The position numbers were made by a program, and so were the translations under genes. Positions 24,400-56,280 of a stretch of 64,000 nt of DNA are shown piece by piece; positions within the stretch are counted from its first letter, which is position 1, and each line of letters starts with the position of its first letter. Below the pieces are notes generated by a model that was given only the letters and a program-made list of their open reading frames with translations, was not told where the DNA came from and searched no databases. Source of the stretch: Odontesthes bonariensis (taxonomy: Eukaryota > Chordata > Actinopteri > Atheriniformes > Atherinopsidae); the NCBI RefSeq assembly GCF_027942865.1, contig NC_134526.1, positions 10,572,284 to 10,636,283 of the forward strand. Direction: 5' to 3'.

Positions 24400-27300
24400 A
24401 AAGAGCCTGTGATGATGTTAAAACTGTTGAGGCCCACAAGTGCACCAACGTCACTTTTTATTTCTATATTTTTCTTTCTCTTATCCCAACCTCTGGTACA
24501 AGAATAGTGAAGTTGTGGATACTGGTTTTACTTCACTCTCAAAATGTTGCTATTTTAGAAAACAGATTGAAAAACTGTGAAGTCTGGAAAACGTCTTTGC
24601 CTGCTTTTTAAAAAACAGAATATATCTGCCTTTTACATGAAACTTTTGTCCCTAAAACATCACTAAAATTTAAGATTTGATGAATCAGATATGCCAGACC
24701 TGTAAACGGAATTTAACATGGGAAATCTGAGGAGCTCCTCTCAAATTTTCACTGGCAGCACATTTTATTCGACTTTGGGTCGCTGTGTTTGTTGCTGTGG
24801 AGCAAGATTTACGAACTGGTGATGTCTAAGGAATCTACTTTTTCGAAGTGCTGTGGTATATCGACAGTGCCAATGACAGCACCTCCTTCTTCCCACTATC
24901 TATGGTTTGACGTCACAAAGAGCTCCTGTGACAGAGGTGCTGGGAACACCCAGCATAAAACTGAAACATTCCTACACGTCATTATAGGATGAGTGCTTTT
25001 TCTCAGCTGCTGGGCTTGGAAGAAAGCCAGGTAGAGCAGGCCAAAATTGTTTCCACATTTCATTTCGCTTAACATTGTGAGCTCCACTTCATGCAACGGA
25101 TAGAATTTTTGAAATGCAACAAAGATAAGATTAAATATGCAATTTGCCATTTAAGTATGGTCACAAAGATAAGTGGATGTGTCTATGAGGACACATATTT
25201 AATATTAATATTTTAGAGGACTTGAGAGGAATTTATTCCATCAGGTTTTGTAAATCTTTTCATCTCCAAGCCCTTGTCACATTTTAAACATCCTGTAAAA
25301 TATCTGAAGATACGTGTCCAAATGGCAGGTAGCAAGAACATGCAGAGTTTACACATACAGAATTAAAAACTTCCTGCTGATAACACCCTCACTCCCCAAA
25401 ACTAATCTTCTTGTTTGTGTTTGCCTTCGTTTGACTGTTCAGTATCAACATGACACTTCTGCTAAAATGCCAAACAGGCTTTCTCATTTGAGATAGCTAC
25501 TATTGCTCTCTGAATGCGTAATTTCTCATGCACTGATGCATGACATAAACAGCAGAGAGGAACAACAGCAACAAAGTGATCTGCAACAACACATTGAGTC
25601 AGTCATGTTGAAATGCCATGATATCAGGTCCTCTTATACCAATTAAATGTGTGTCTACTGGCTCACGTTGTCATTCTTTTTCAAAAAAGTAGCGTAACAG
25701 TGCCATCTTGTGTATGGGACAGGAACCATTTTTATGTTGCTATTTTATTAATTAGAGAAGAAGGAAGAAACCACACAGTGCACTAAACAGCAGGACATTT
25801 TAACAGAATGCCAGAAAGAAAAAACACATGAAGGAGGTATGATTTTATTAAAGGCAGGTATTATCTTTCAGTGAAACAGCGTCATATGCCTGCGTCTCTG
25901 CACAAACTACATCAGTGCAGCAAGGATACAACTTTCTGAACTATAATTGCTTGATTTCGTGTTAATAGACCTAAAAAATGACACGAACTACATGATTAAA
26001 AAGCCATCTTAGCAGTTGGTTGTAATATAGGTTCATTTCATGCCAACATCCACAACTGTCCTGCTTCACTCCATGGATTCTCATGAAGAAGTAATTAATG
26101 TAAAAGACTCTATTAAGTTTAAATCCCAAATAATCTACCAGAGTTTATGGATGATCAGTACCAATATCTAATGAAATTTATTTATCAAATCAAATCAAAT
26201 CAAATCAAATCAAATCAAATCAAATCAAATCAAATTTATTTATATAGCACATTTCATTTAATGAAAAACTGTCACTCTGTAACAACAATTGCTAATGAGT
26301 GAAATTTTGCTCCAAGGGGCTAACTTCAAAAGATTACTCTTAGAAACATATTTGGAGTAGTTTTCTTAAGGATTTTGCAAGATCTCATTTGCATATGAGA
26401 ACATTTCAAATGAGCTTTTTCCAGAAAACTGGTGTGTTAGCATGAATAACACGGAGATCAAACCAGGTTAACTAAGCAAATCTGTTACTGCTAATGTTAA
26501 AAATATGATGATTTACATGTCCTTTACATGTATGTGCACAGCTTCCCCCACCCCTGGATAAAATTGCATTTAAGATCTTCTGTTTTGTTTAGAGGTCAGT
26601 ATAAACTTCAGATGCATATGTCACTGGAGCCCCAGGAATGTAAACTGTGTTGTCATCTCAAGTTTGGAGCTTAAAAAAAACCCAACACGGTATAGAGCAT
26701 GATCAAAAATAAACATTTACACGTGCAAGACTTTAAAGCAAATAATGTACATGTGGGGCATAGTTTAAGAATATAAGAATACTGATAAATACTTAAGATG
26801 ACGTGATAAATTTTACATATTGATTCAGTATGGAGTGTTATGTTTATCTAAATGAAGTAATACGTATTATTTGTTATTATATTTCTCTGCAAATCCTAAT
26901 CAATCTGATCTCAAGCTGTATTAAGTGTCTTGTCATTGCTCATTTAGCCCTCGGGTTTTCTCTTTTTAGTAATAACGGACGTTAAAATGTGTTGAGCTCT
27001 CCCTGCAGGAGGAAAGCTGAACAGCAGCTAAACCCTTTTTTCCATCAGGCAGAGGTCCAACGGAATGTTAAAAAACTAGACTGTTAACCTGACCGTTTTT
27101 ATTTCTATAAATCATTAAACCCTTATTGGATAAGCAGGCATTGTAAGTGTGCATTTAATACTTTACTGTTGTATTTACATGTTTTTCTTTAATATCCTAT
27201 TCCTGTTATATATGAATTTATTGTGTTTATATTTGACACTTCTTGGGTTGCTCTTGTTGGGTCGAAGTTTAGGGTCTGTCTCCCTCACTCTCTTTTTCTT

Positions 27301-27640
27301 TATACTTCCCTTTTTTCTTTATACCGACCATTTTCGTCCTTGCAATGATATGACAAACCATTTAGTGTTTTGCTCACGCATCCTGATGGGTATGCCACTA
27401 CGAGCAGTTGCATCAGTTCCTGTGTGCGCTAGTAATGGCTGTCCTGTAGCTGCTCCATGCTGCTTTTTATTCCCTGGACGCAGAATAGTCGTAAATCTTA
27501 GCTCCTCTGTTTGGAAAGGCTGTGATCATAATAAAGACGTCACCCTCTAGCTCGGGTAGGTTCAACCAAACCAAGTGCGCAGCTATTTGTAAGCTACAAC
27601 AACAACAACCTCCAGCACCATGTCCATGGATAACGCAGGG
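24400..27640. other. ramp2-ezh1 divergent intergenic region
   Basis: No coding exon was recognised. The region is AT-rich and contains the pentanucleotide array and dispersed repeat at 26186-26270. The genes on either side are transcribed away from each other, so regulatory elements for both could lie here, but I see no motif strong enough to annotate. Confidence 0.6.
26186..26270. repeat. (CAAAT)10 array joined to TTTATTTATATAGCAC repeat (copy B)
   Basis: Ten exact CAAAT units occupy 26186-26235 and run directly into TTATTTATATAGCACATTTCA. The same junction, with a shorter imperfect CAAAT run, occurs in an ezh1 intron at 31958. The array is likely to be length-polymorphic. Confidence 0.8.
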
Positions 27641-28215
27641 ATTTCTCTGAGATCCCTTCAACGTGTTGAGACGATATCTGCGTCAGATCCACAGCAAAGA
27701 GAGCCTTAAATTCCTCTGGATCTCTGTAGCTACTATAAAGACACAGAGGGACTTGAACGCGTTGCAGGCTGTTGTCGCAACAAATAGGACGCAAGACGTG
27801 GATTTGAAGGTATTTAATAACTGCGACACTGGATGTAGGGATCGAAACGTGTACGCGCGTCTGCTGGAAAAACGTGCAGTCATTGTGGAGCTTGGTGCGC
27901 ACGTCTTTAAAGTGTTCTACATTTAAATGGGTATAGTGTAGCTCTGGTGGCTGCACCCCTCAGGACGTAGCGCACTTCGTATCTGTGTCTGAAATGTGTG
28001 ATCGTCGTATTATCCATGAAATGCACTACTACAGTTTCTCGAGCTCAGTTTCGGCGTTGTGCTTATTTTTGATTGTGTTTTAGCGCGTACGTTAAAGTTC
28101 ATGTTCAGTGAGGCGATTATGAAACACAGAAAAACTGTACTACGCACTTTTCTGCTCGGTCGAGGCACGCCCACCCCTGAGCAATGTGTATGTCCGCGCT
28201 GTTAGATTAATTGAC
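27640..28215 (+). promoter_or_regulatory. ezh1: CpG-dense block, probable ezh1 promoter and first exon
   Basis: I count roughly 40 CpG dinucleotides over 575 bases, with clusters such as TACGCGCGTC and TAGCGCGTACG, whereas flanking sequence is almost CpG-free. It lies 0.6-1.1 kb upstream of the ezh1 start codon, as expected for a CpG-type promoter with a non-coding first exon. Candidate 5' UTR donors include GTATTT at 27810 and GTAGAT at 28458; which is used cannot be decided here. Confidence 0.5.
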
Positions 28216-28654
28216 GTGATTTCGTAATGAAGCACACATAATGATAGATTTTCCACAGATAAGTCAATTGCCCCCTCCACCCCATAAATGATAAGAGGAC
28301 AAAATCTCGAGCACATTAAGGCACCTACGTAGGAGGCTTTTTTTTTTTCTTTTTTCTTTTTTTTCAGATGTCAATTTTGATGTCAAACAGAGGGGGGCAC
28401 TCTTTCAAATCGGCCTGCAGTGAGGATAGATAAGGAAGTGTTGTGTTTTGTGAAAAGGTAGATTACATAATACTATTAGTTTCTATTAGCTACTGCTATT
28501 TTACCATTACATACAGTCTGATCTTTTTGAGTTCACATTAGAATCTACTCTAAATGTAAGACTTGAATATACAATTAAGCTGTAGTTATTCAGTTGTTAT
28601 ATTCATGATTAAGGTGCTATTCAAATAAAAGTTCCATATTTATATTGACCCCTG

Positions 28655-28757
28655 ATGGACCCTGTTTCTCACCCAATGACAGCTGGGATAGGCTCGAGCC
28701 CCCCGCTATCCTGAGTTGGATTAGGTGGGTGTACAAAATTGATGAATGGATGGATAC
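28655..28757 (-). repeat. fragment of common teleost LINE-like repeat (inverted)
   Basis: The reverse complement of this stretch reads ATCCATCCATT, then CACCTAATCCAACTCAGGAT, GGGGGCTCGAGCC and CCCAGCTGTCATTGGGTGA. It is the same repeat as at 47689-48047, covering only that copy's first ~80 bases. The copy ends 38 bases before the ezh1 start codon, so it lies at the 3' end of the intron or in the 5' UTR. Confidence 0.75.
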
Positions 28758-28795
28758 TTATATTAAATACGAATTCTTTGCCTTTTTAAAGAGTC

Positions 28796-37980
<9,185 letters not shown>

Positions 37981-39305
37981 CTTCATTAGCTGTCTACCTC
38001 TACAGCCTGTCCTTTACTCCTCAGCCTCCCACTAATGCTTTTGTCCCGTTCTGCAGCCTCACATTAAGCTGACAAGTTTCTCTCGGCAGTCACTGTCTCT
38101 GCCCCCTCTGCTGCTCTTCCTAAAATAGAATGCCCGTCCCTGCTGTTTGCAGGTGCTCCTGCTCTGCAAACACCCCACCTCCTCTCTCAATGACAGCGGT
38201 TAGTTCTCAACATCTTCTGCCCAAACCCACACTCCTACAGTACCTACAAGACTGTATATGCCAAGCTTAATAAACTAAACTATTTAAAGTGGAAATGTTA
38301 ATAATCCGTATTGCTTACTGCACTAAAGAGGAACACATGTTTTTTTTATTCCATCGTGTCAACAGAAGAGGCCACCCTACCAACTGTACAGCGTGATACT
38401 CTCAGTAGTTTTGTTTCTGTACTTATGGCTTTTGTTTGATGTCTCAGTACATTATGCAAACTTTTACAGTAACCCTAATGATGATCAGTGAAATGCATGT
38501 GCTGTCTTTTGACAAACCATCCATTAAACATATTAACCACTGCATTAGCTTCAGTCAGATGCTGTTCCTGTGCAGTCACTCAGTATTGTAGATGATGATG
38601 TTGCGCTCTACAGACTGCTTCATGGAAAAACACACTCAGATTTGACAGCTTGGTATGTTTCTCTGTGAACCATTTCAGCAGTTGGCATCACAACCACATC
38701 TTTGAGGTAAAAATAAGTTATTGTGCTTTTTATATCATTGTTCTGCAAAGACAGGCAAGCGGACGAAAAACCGACTGACTGAATGTAACTTGTAGATGAC
38801 GGTGAAGAGAGCTCACCCCTCTTTACATTTTACACATTATTCTACTATTGGTACGCAGAGAAATGTACATACATGAAACATTTTCCATCATGTTTACATG
38901 ATCGCACCTTTTCAGACAGTTAATCCATAAATTAAATTGTCACCAATAAATGTCTTCCATCAAAAAAAAAAAAAAAAGAATCAAAGGATTCCTCAGAGAA
39001 AACTGCTAAAATAATTTGCATGTTGCATAACCTATAGAGCTTAGTTTAAAGGATATGACAACAGGAAAAGCAAAATTGTCAGTGTTTTACCAAATATTTA
39101 ACTCCCCTACATGTGAATGTAAGATATCATTTATCATGTTTTCTTTATTTTTTTATGCCCACATTTATTATTCACTCTGTTGTTCATTTATAAAACATTT
39201 AAAGCCCACTCACAAATGAGATCTTTCTCAGTAGAGCCGAACAAAATCGAGTTTAATGTTGTGTACAGTGTATGCCTCTAAAAATAAAGGTTTAACTTTA
39301 TACAT
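37981..39305 (+). other. ezh1: ezh1 3' untranslated region and polyadenylation signals
   Basis: Three AATAAA hexamers lie on the coding strand at 38269-38274, 38945-38950 and 39283-39288. The last is the most distal before the opposing cntnap1 signal. The middle one is followed by a genomic run of 15 A (38962-38976), which could cause internal priming in cDNA libraries and mimic a cleavage site. Confidence 0.5.
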
Positions 39306-39374
39306 TATAAACGTTGTCCTCCTCCTTATGCATGTCAGCCGTCACTGATCATAATAGTAGAAACATCGACCAGC

Positions 39375-42300
39375 AATTTCCTTCAAGCTTCTTTTATTGA
39401 GATGACAATTTGACTTTGCCTAGATTTACACAGTAATGGTCATTTACAGTGAAGTTATTACAAAATAAACTTGAGCAAGAACAGAGATAATTCAAAAATA
39501 TGTGATCAAAAACATAACAGTATTGTTTATTATTTTGTACTTGTTCCAGTAAGGTTTTGTTTGGTGGTGCAGAGAAGTTTGAGCCGACTTGCCTCCTTCT
39601 TACTTTGGTGTTTTATCATCTGGTTTCATGATTATCACTGTTGACAGGGTGTCTGCAGATTTACTAATACATTTGTAGGTTTGAAAGTGTACTTAGAATA
39701 CAGAACAGATGTCTGATACATATATACATTATAGCACTGTAGAAATGCTATTCTAAGGTTTAACTCCGGGAAGCATTTATCTGTGCTTCAGGGAATTCAT
39801 ATTTAAAGGAGTTAGCAGATACCCTGTCTGAGCCAACAACATCCTGCTGGCTTCCTCCCTCTGCTGGCCATTTTGCATTAACACATTGGATCGCATCCTT
39901 ACATCCTAAACACCAAACCTTGTTTCTGCCATACCGTTCTGGTCTTGGTGCACTACAGTAAGTGGGTTGAATTGTTGGCATCAGTGCACAAATGTCATCA
40001 TTTAACATGAAGTAATATGAAGATACAAATGTCACAACATTCGGTCATTCACACAAACACACACTCCAGGGACCACAAATTCATTTTCTTATGAGTTGGA
40101 ATAACGTGACACTGCTATGCTTGATGTTTATACTCCATTTACCAACAAACACAGCGTGGTGTATACATTTATATAATAAATATATAAGTTGACTTTTTTC
40201 TAGAGGACAGCAAAGGATATCTGAGCCTAGTTTGTTACACCTAATATAAACCTTGAGTGGCGAATATAACAAAAACAATCAAGTCATTCTTTGCATCGAT
40301 CATAAACCACCAATTTCACTCTGACTGCTCACCTTTCCCTTTCATTCATATTATTACAGCACATTCTTAAAAATATAGCCTGTAAATGCCTGTTTGTCCA
40401 AATCTGTACAGGTTCATACAATATAGGTCATGCCTTCACAGTAATTGCAGTTTTTACATCTACTGTACATCCTTTCACTGTACAATTTCACACAGTCCTG
40501 CCCATCTGTAATGGAAGAAAGTCAACATCGTTTAGGTCTGAAGGTGTATCTGTGCTACAGAGAGCAGGTACTGTGTTTTCTTTATCCTGAGCAATCTAAA
40601 AAGCTATCAAGAATGATACTTTCAATGCTAAGCAGTCCACATGAAAAACATGTTTTCACTGTAGAGCTCATACATTACAGAGTCAAAGGATTTACATTCA
40701 AAGCACTCCATTAAGCATGTTTTGTATAAACCCAAGAAATAAAAAGTCGTTCAACACATATTCATATATTCACGTATACACTCATTACATCCTACTTGCT
40801 ACCATATATCTGCAAATGAATCCAAGACATTAACATCCTTGGAGGCTGAAAGAAGCTCATATTATTGCATGTTACTGCAAAGTGCGATCATGCTCTACAT
40901 ATGCATAGCTAAGATGTTGTACATGTATTACTTTTTTAATGTTGTTTTTCACATACACAATAGTGCTTTAGTGTCAGCTGAGCTGTAGTGAGTGATGACA
41001 GGCCTAAGCTTTGGTTGTGACACGCATCAAATTAAATTTCTTTCTGCCATCAAAGGAAATTCCATTGGACTTCAGGTAGGATTTTTAACTTTTCACTGAA
41101 AGCAGCTAAACAAGCAGCAGCAACGATGACATTGTGGTGAGCTACTGTCCTACTACATTATATGCAAAAATATCCTAGCAGTGTCGGAAATAAAAAGGTT
41201 AGCATTTACACTCTTGTGGTCCACTGTACATATGTTATTGTGTGCATGTATGTGTGTTTATGTGTATGCTTCCTATTTGGCCATAAGATGCAGCTGTTCC
41301 CTGAAATTTATTTTTATTAGAAATGAAAGGATTCTGTAAGGATTGATTATTTTATTATTTAGAAATGCCTTGCTGAGTCAAACACTCTGTAGCACCAAGC
41401 TGATGGCAGCTTGACCGACAGAAGGAATGAGAACTCAGATATTTAGGTCACTGTGTCCCTTGCAAGCTTTGACTTTTGTTTTGATTCTGGATTACATCAA
41501 CTATCTGCAAGCTCCCACACCCAGAGGTATAATTTCTTCAAAACAGCACATTCTCACTTCCAAAGGCCCATAGTTTGAGAATTTGTTGTGAATCTGAGCA
41601 TACTACTCTGCAAAGCTGCTATTTACTGACACTGGCATTTCTGAGCCATTTATATGCGCCATTCTGTATAGGTGATGCACTGTTATAGGTTGCAATACAA
41701 CAAATATAAGCATATTTTTCTTTTACAATCTTAACATGTATCATCTCAAAGCGTAAAGCTCCATGCTTGTCAGTTTATTCTCTCTTCGGATGTAGATTTT
41801 GTTCATGAACACCAGTTTTGTATTTTTGGTGCGCTGGTTTAGTTCACCGGCACTTTGATGTGTTCACTATTCAAATTCAAGATAGATTACTAGCTACAGT
41901 TTCAAAAATGGCTCCATGAGAGATTGTCATCAAAAGGTATATTTTAGATGGCAATAAATCTATACAGAAAGCTGTCAATAATTCTCAATGGTTTCAAAAA
42001 TGGCTCAGAAAAGAAATTCATTACTAAAAGCTTGAAAACTTGAAAGTGATTTCCCAATCAAACTATCCTTAAAATCCTTTTCCCTTTTTCCACAGTGTCT
42101 AATCTAAACTCTCACCGAATAAGCTATGTGCTTTCAGATCAAGCTTGCTCAGATGAGGCACTTCAGTATTTCACCCTGCAACACAGTGTGAGACTTGTTG
42201 GCTACTCTTGCAACATGGACCTTGATTTTAACTTTGAAACCAGCAAAACTAGAACTTACCAAAATACATACTTTGTAAAGTTAGAGCACCAGGCGTCGTA

Positions 42301-42459
42301 TCCCACTCAACCAGGGAAATTAACACAAATTAAAACATAAAAAGAGGGAAACAAAATAATTAGAAAACTTATTACAGGTATTTGTGGTTTTTGTAAGTGC
42401 ATTTCCCTTTCTCCCACCCCTAGTCAAACCCCACGCACTGTCCAACAGGTCCTATGATG
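39375..42459 (-). other. cntnap1: cntnap1 3' untranslated region
   Basis: No coding exon is seen between the cntnap1 stop codon (42462-42460) and the minus-strand AATAAA at 39398-39393. The whole stretch is therefore probably a 3.1 kb 3' UTR. Earlier minus-strand signals may also be used. Open frames within it are short and unrelated to known proteins. Confidence 0.5.
39393..39398 (-). terminator. cntnap1: distal polyadenylation signal of cntnap1
   Basis: AATAAA on the minus strand, about 100 bases from the distal plus-strand signal of ezh1 at 39283-39288. The two genes therefore end tail-to-tail with almost no spacer. Confidence 0.45.
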
Positions 42460-52016
<9,557 letters not shown>

Positions 52017-52281
52017 CTGCAGAGACAAAATGGATGACACCAAAGTCAGAAATTGAAAAACCTTTTCATGAAGCAGCATTCAGATTTTACGCAGGACGAG
52101 ACAGATCTGGTTAATTACAGGTTAGTTCATGCTCGAGGAAACAAAAACATACACTTGGGCGGATCGACTGAATTAAATCCAAAGCATAGCAGAAACACAG
52201 TTGGTTTCCTTTAAGTATTCAGATAACAAGGTCAGTGATTTATATTTCACAGTTAATGCACAAACAGCCCCCAAACAGCCC

Positions 52282-52291
52282 CCTTATAAGG
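52282..52291. promoter_or_regulatory. perfect CArG box (SRF-type) in cntnap1 intron 1
   Basis: CCTTATAAGG fits CC(A/T)6GG exactly and is self-complementary. It lies 266 bases upstream of the first placed cntnap1 exon. The centre could alternatively act as a TATA element for an internal promoter. Confidence 0.4.
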
Positions 52292-54395
52292 AGGTGGAGC
52301 AGAGCTCATAAATCTAACCAATAGTCCCAACAAATTCTCAGTGTGTCACCCTTAGCTCTTCATTTCTTTACACTTTAGGTGTGACTAGTACTAATGAACC
52401 AGATGAGGAGCTACAGTTCATAACAATCATTTTTCAAACAAGGACATAAATGCTTCTGGTCTTGATCAGAGCAGCTTTGACAGAATAAAAACGATGTAGC
52501 ATCACGAGAATGTCTCTCTCTCTCTTCCTCTCTCTAGGTTTGTTTGTGTGTGTATGTACTCTTCGTGTTGCTTCCATTTTTAACTATTTTCAATTGTAAT
52601 TTTGTTTGGAAAAAAAACAGCTTTCTTTTTTTTGTGGGATTATCAAATTTTGATTGACTGTGGGACTGAGACAGTGGCTTGGATGTGGTGAGTTGCTATG
52701 TGGTTGTTAGACTGATAGGGCTATCACCAATCTGCCCAGGCTCACTCCCCAGCCCAAGGCCTGTTAAAAGTGACCATAATTCTGCCTAATCTTTATTCTG
52801 TCGCAGCTCAGGATAAATGTCAATGCCCTCACCTACAGCTGCAAGAGAAACACTGCGTCATTTTAAGTGCCAAAATATTCACCTTAATAGTTCCAACAGA
52901 TTTAATATAGATAAACTAGAAATATAGACAGATGAAGTCTTACTTCAAAGAGCAAGCAGCCCCACACACAGAAAACAAAAATCTAATAATTTTCCTGTCT
53001 GACCTTTGTTTCAGTTTGATATTTTCTTACAATTTGGAGTCATTTACAGGTGAAAAGAGGGGATTGCTTTGTATTTCCTGTTCTTACATTCACAGAGGTC
53101 ATGGAGAAAGGAACAACCACACTGGTGGCTCAACCCCAGGGGATGTTTGCAGAATTAGTATGCAGACTGCAAATGGAGTGAGATGAGGGAGGGTGCAGTG
53201 CAGTGCAGCCGTGCACTTAAAATAACTTTGTAGAGGAACAGTAGACTGTGTTCAGAGCACGTCTTTACAAAGAAGAAACATGAGTGAGGAAGAAAAATGT
53301 TTTCTTCCACTGTCTCAGTACGATAAATGTCACATAACCATATCAGTCATGTCCCTTTATACAGCATGTCCAGGCGCTTTTCTGCCGCATCTGGACATGG
53401 CGTGAGGAGATTATGTTATTCACATGAGTGTCCTTTTCGACCAGAGGACACACTACTAAAATGCTGAACAAGTTAAATATGACCTTGTCTTTCTGCCTTT
53501 GTCTCATATCAAATGACTTTATGTAATTTCATTATACAGAAATCCCTGCTGTGCTGCACGTTATCAATAACATATCCATGCTGCATTGTATGTTTGCTTA
53601 AATGTAAATCACACAGAAATGTTGAAAAGCTTGCTTGCTCCTAATGGCCTGACTATTGATTTGCTTTAAGTCTTCTACAAGTTGTAATGGTAGACTTTAA
53701 CTCTAAATGTAAAGAGCTCTCTCCCAGACTGCAGTTAACCCAGGCCACAGCTTCTCATCTCCTCCTCGTGACAAGCCTCTCATGCACTATGCACCTCCAT
53801 CCATTTAGTGTCTCATTTAAATTCCATCATTGTGACTCATCTCTCTTTACATTAAAAGTAATCTTTTTCATTACCTCAAAATGTTGCTCAAGATTATCTT
53901 GCTATTTTTCTCTCTGCCTCGCTGCATCTCTCTCACCAACTGGGTGTTGCCATGCAGCAGTTTGAGTGTACCTGAAGCCTGCACAGTGCATCCAGTCTCC
54001 AGGTTTTCCCCCTGCTCCCTGTGATTCTGTACCCTCGCTCTCTTCTCTGCATCGTGCAGTCTCTTTCTCCATTTGTCATTTAGGAGCTGTGAAGATTGGT
54101 GTGGCTCTATAGAGCTGTAGAAGCACTCCTGCTGAATCATCAGTCTGTTCTAAGCGCAAGTTGGTCTGTCTGGGCTGACACATCATTGCTGCTGGTTACA
54201 GACAGTATGCAAATGAGTACTTCCGTAGATTGTCACTATTCTGCAGGGCAGCTGAGAATGCAGAAAGCAACCCTGCATGAGTGAAGACATCTGCTGAATG
54301 CCACTATATGAAAATAATAAAGAAAAAGAACAACACAAAAGATCTAGCAAGATATAACATGCTCTGTTAAAGGAATCTAACTAAATAATTCATAC

Positions 54396-54474
54396 CCTGG
54401 CAGGCATCACAGTGGGTGGTGTCTGAAACATGCCCGGGACAAAAACTACAAACTGTGCAGAACACCAGAATCAT
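54396..54474 (-). CDS. cntnap1: candidate signal-peptide exon of cntnap1
   Basis: Minus-strand ATG at 54474 opens 26 codons beginning MILVFCTVCSFCPG, then one base before a GTATGA donor. The left-over base joins in phase to the exon at 52016 to give a Gly before ECVDPL. The hydrophobic start is compatible with a short signal peptide, and the predicted total of about 1314 residues is reasonable. However, it has no basic residue near the start, a phase match occurs by chance one time in three, and I know of no homologue of these residues. Treat as a hypothesis. Confidence 0.25.
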
Positions 54475-55379
54475 ATTCAGACTTGAATTCAAATCTCACT
54501 CAGTGACATTATTATGTCTAAAGTAATAGAACAGCTCATTCCCTCCAGCAATGCTCCATGGAGCAAACAGTCTCTTGCTGTTTGTGCTGGTAACCACAAC
54601 CGAATGGTCTACTTCAACCTGGCACGTCTCCACTGTGCACATCCACACAACAAATATACGACTGGACAGCTAGGCCTATATAACATCAGCAGAAACTTTT
54701 ACAAGCCCAACGCACAGGGCTCAATTTATTAGTTGGCATCTAGTGATCAAATGAGCTACTCAACTGTCAACTGTTCAACTCATTCCTGTGATTTCGCTGA
54801 AGAAAGGTGTGTGTAATGTATATCCATGTCAAACTGTAAACTTCAGAAATTAAATTAAGCTCATGTTCATTGTGTGCTTCAAGAATTATGAAGGCATACA
54901 GAGAGACATTTCTCACTTTTCATTTGGACCATCCCACAACGCATATTCTGTCCAGAAGTCATATGACAGCACATCCCCCTTAATACCTAATGAGGCAGTA
55001 AAGAACCTCTGAGGTTATCCTCAACCTGGCATCACTTTGACATCTAATTAATTCATTCATTAATGTATTCAAGGTGTATGATGTCCAGCTTTTTTCTTAC
55101 CCTCTACCCCTAAACAAACCCCCTCCTCTGTCCAACACAATCCTTCACTGCTTCAATTGTCTTGCACTGGGTAATGATTTTCTGGTGCAGGGTTTTCTGA
55201 GCAGGTGATGGGAACGCAGGCACCCCCCTTCCCCAAAAAGTACTGCAGTGGGCTGGTCCTGAAAAGGACTGATCTCCGCTCTCTAAAACATCATTGTGGA
55301 AAGCGGATTTTTAAGCGACAATAGATGTGATCGTTTTTCGATACAATCTGGAGATAAATGTGTTAGAGGAAATAAAAGC

Positions 55380-56280
55380 ATCATCGTGCTTTGGCAAGAA
55401 GCAGAGATGAGCCGGCACGCTGCAAAAAAAAACTTGCGTGCCGGCTGAGCGAAAGCACTGCAATGCAGTCCAGTGCGAGAGGGACCACCATGCGCACCCT
55501 CTGCGGGACATGCGGTCAGCTGGCGCACTTTTTCTGTTGAATCAAATGCTTTGAAATTCCATTAGATAAAAACAAGCCGTGAAAATTACACAATCCGTGT
55601 TTGAACGCCACATCTGGTTTAATCACAGTGTGTGTTGCCCTTCAAACATCTCAGGCTACATTTTGCCCTCCGGTGATGGGCTATTTTTCATCTATTAGGT
55701 TGCCAAATATAATCAGTAACTTTTTTGCACCATATGAGCCAACGTAAAACAATTTGCAGATAAGACATGTCTAAACACTTTGAAAATCGCCCTCGTGATA
55801 TTCTGGCAAATACGACAGATGATTAGGTAATTGCTGTTTCGCAAGACTTACGTGTTAAGCAGTGTTGAAAACCCAAAAACAAGAGGCATATACTCAGTAT
55901 TTTGCAAGTCATCCTTCACTTAGAGCACGCTTCTCCGCATAGGCTATGTTAATTAGACTGTAGATTCCTCTGCAGCATCCTCTCACCCTCCGTTAGCCCA
56001 ACTTTAACTCGCAGAGCTCCAACTCCTCTTCCCGGGATCTTGGGCAGCCTCTACCGGGGCGGGGACGCGCATCGGATGCTGGTGCTGATGCCGAGAGCGC
56101 GCACTTCTTCTTTTATATCCTTTAAATTGTTTACTCTAGTCGATCGTCGTGCAACAATGGGGCTCCTGCGTGCAACATATTTGCAAATTTGTTTTAGAAG
56201 CGACGGGAGGCCTGTAAGAGAGGAAGGAACAAGATTCTTTTGCGTCCCTCCCGCAGGACTCTGGCTTTGCAGATGAAGAG
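55380..56280 (-). promoter_or_regulatory. cntnap1: CpG-rich clusters, probable cntnap1 promoter region
   Basis: Two CpG-dense patches, 55380-55520 and about 55980-56280 (including CGGGGCGGGGACGCGC), stand out from AT-rich flanks. They are 3.4-4.3 kb upstream of the first placed cntnap1 exon on the minus strand. A GGAGG-GTGAGA donor-like site at about 55985 could end a non-coding first exon. No other gene that would use this promoter was found. Confidence 0.4.
55410..55446. repeat. GC-rich inverted repeat with 11-base arms
   Basis: AGCCGGCACGC (55410-55420) is the exact reverse complement of GCGTGCCGGCT (55436-55446), separated by a 15-base A-rich loop. Nine of the eleven pairs are G-C, so a stable hairpin would form in RNA from either strand. 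Confidence 0.8.
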
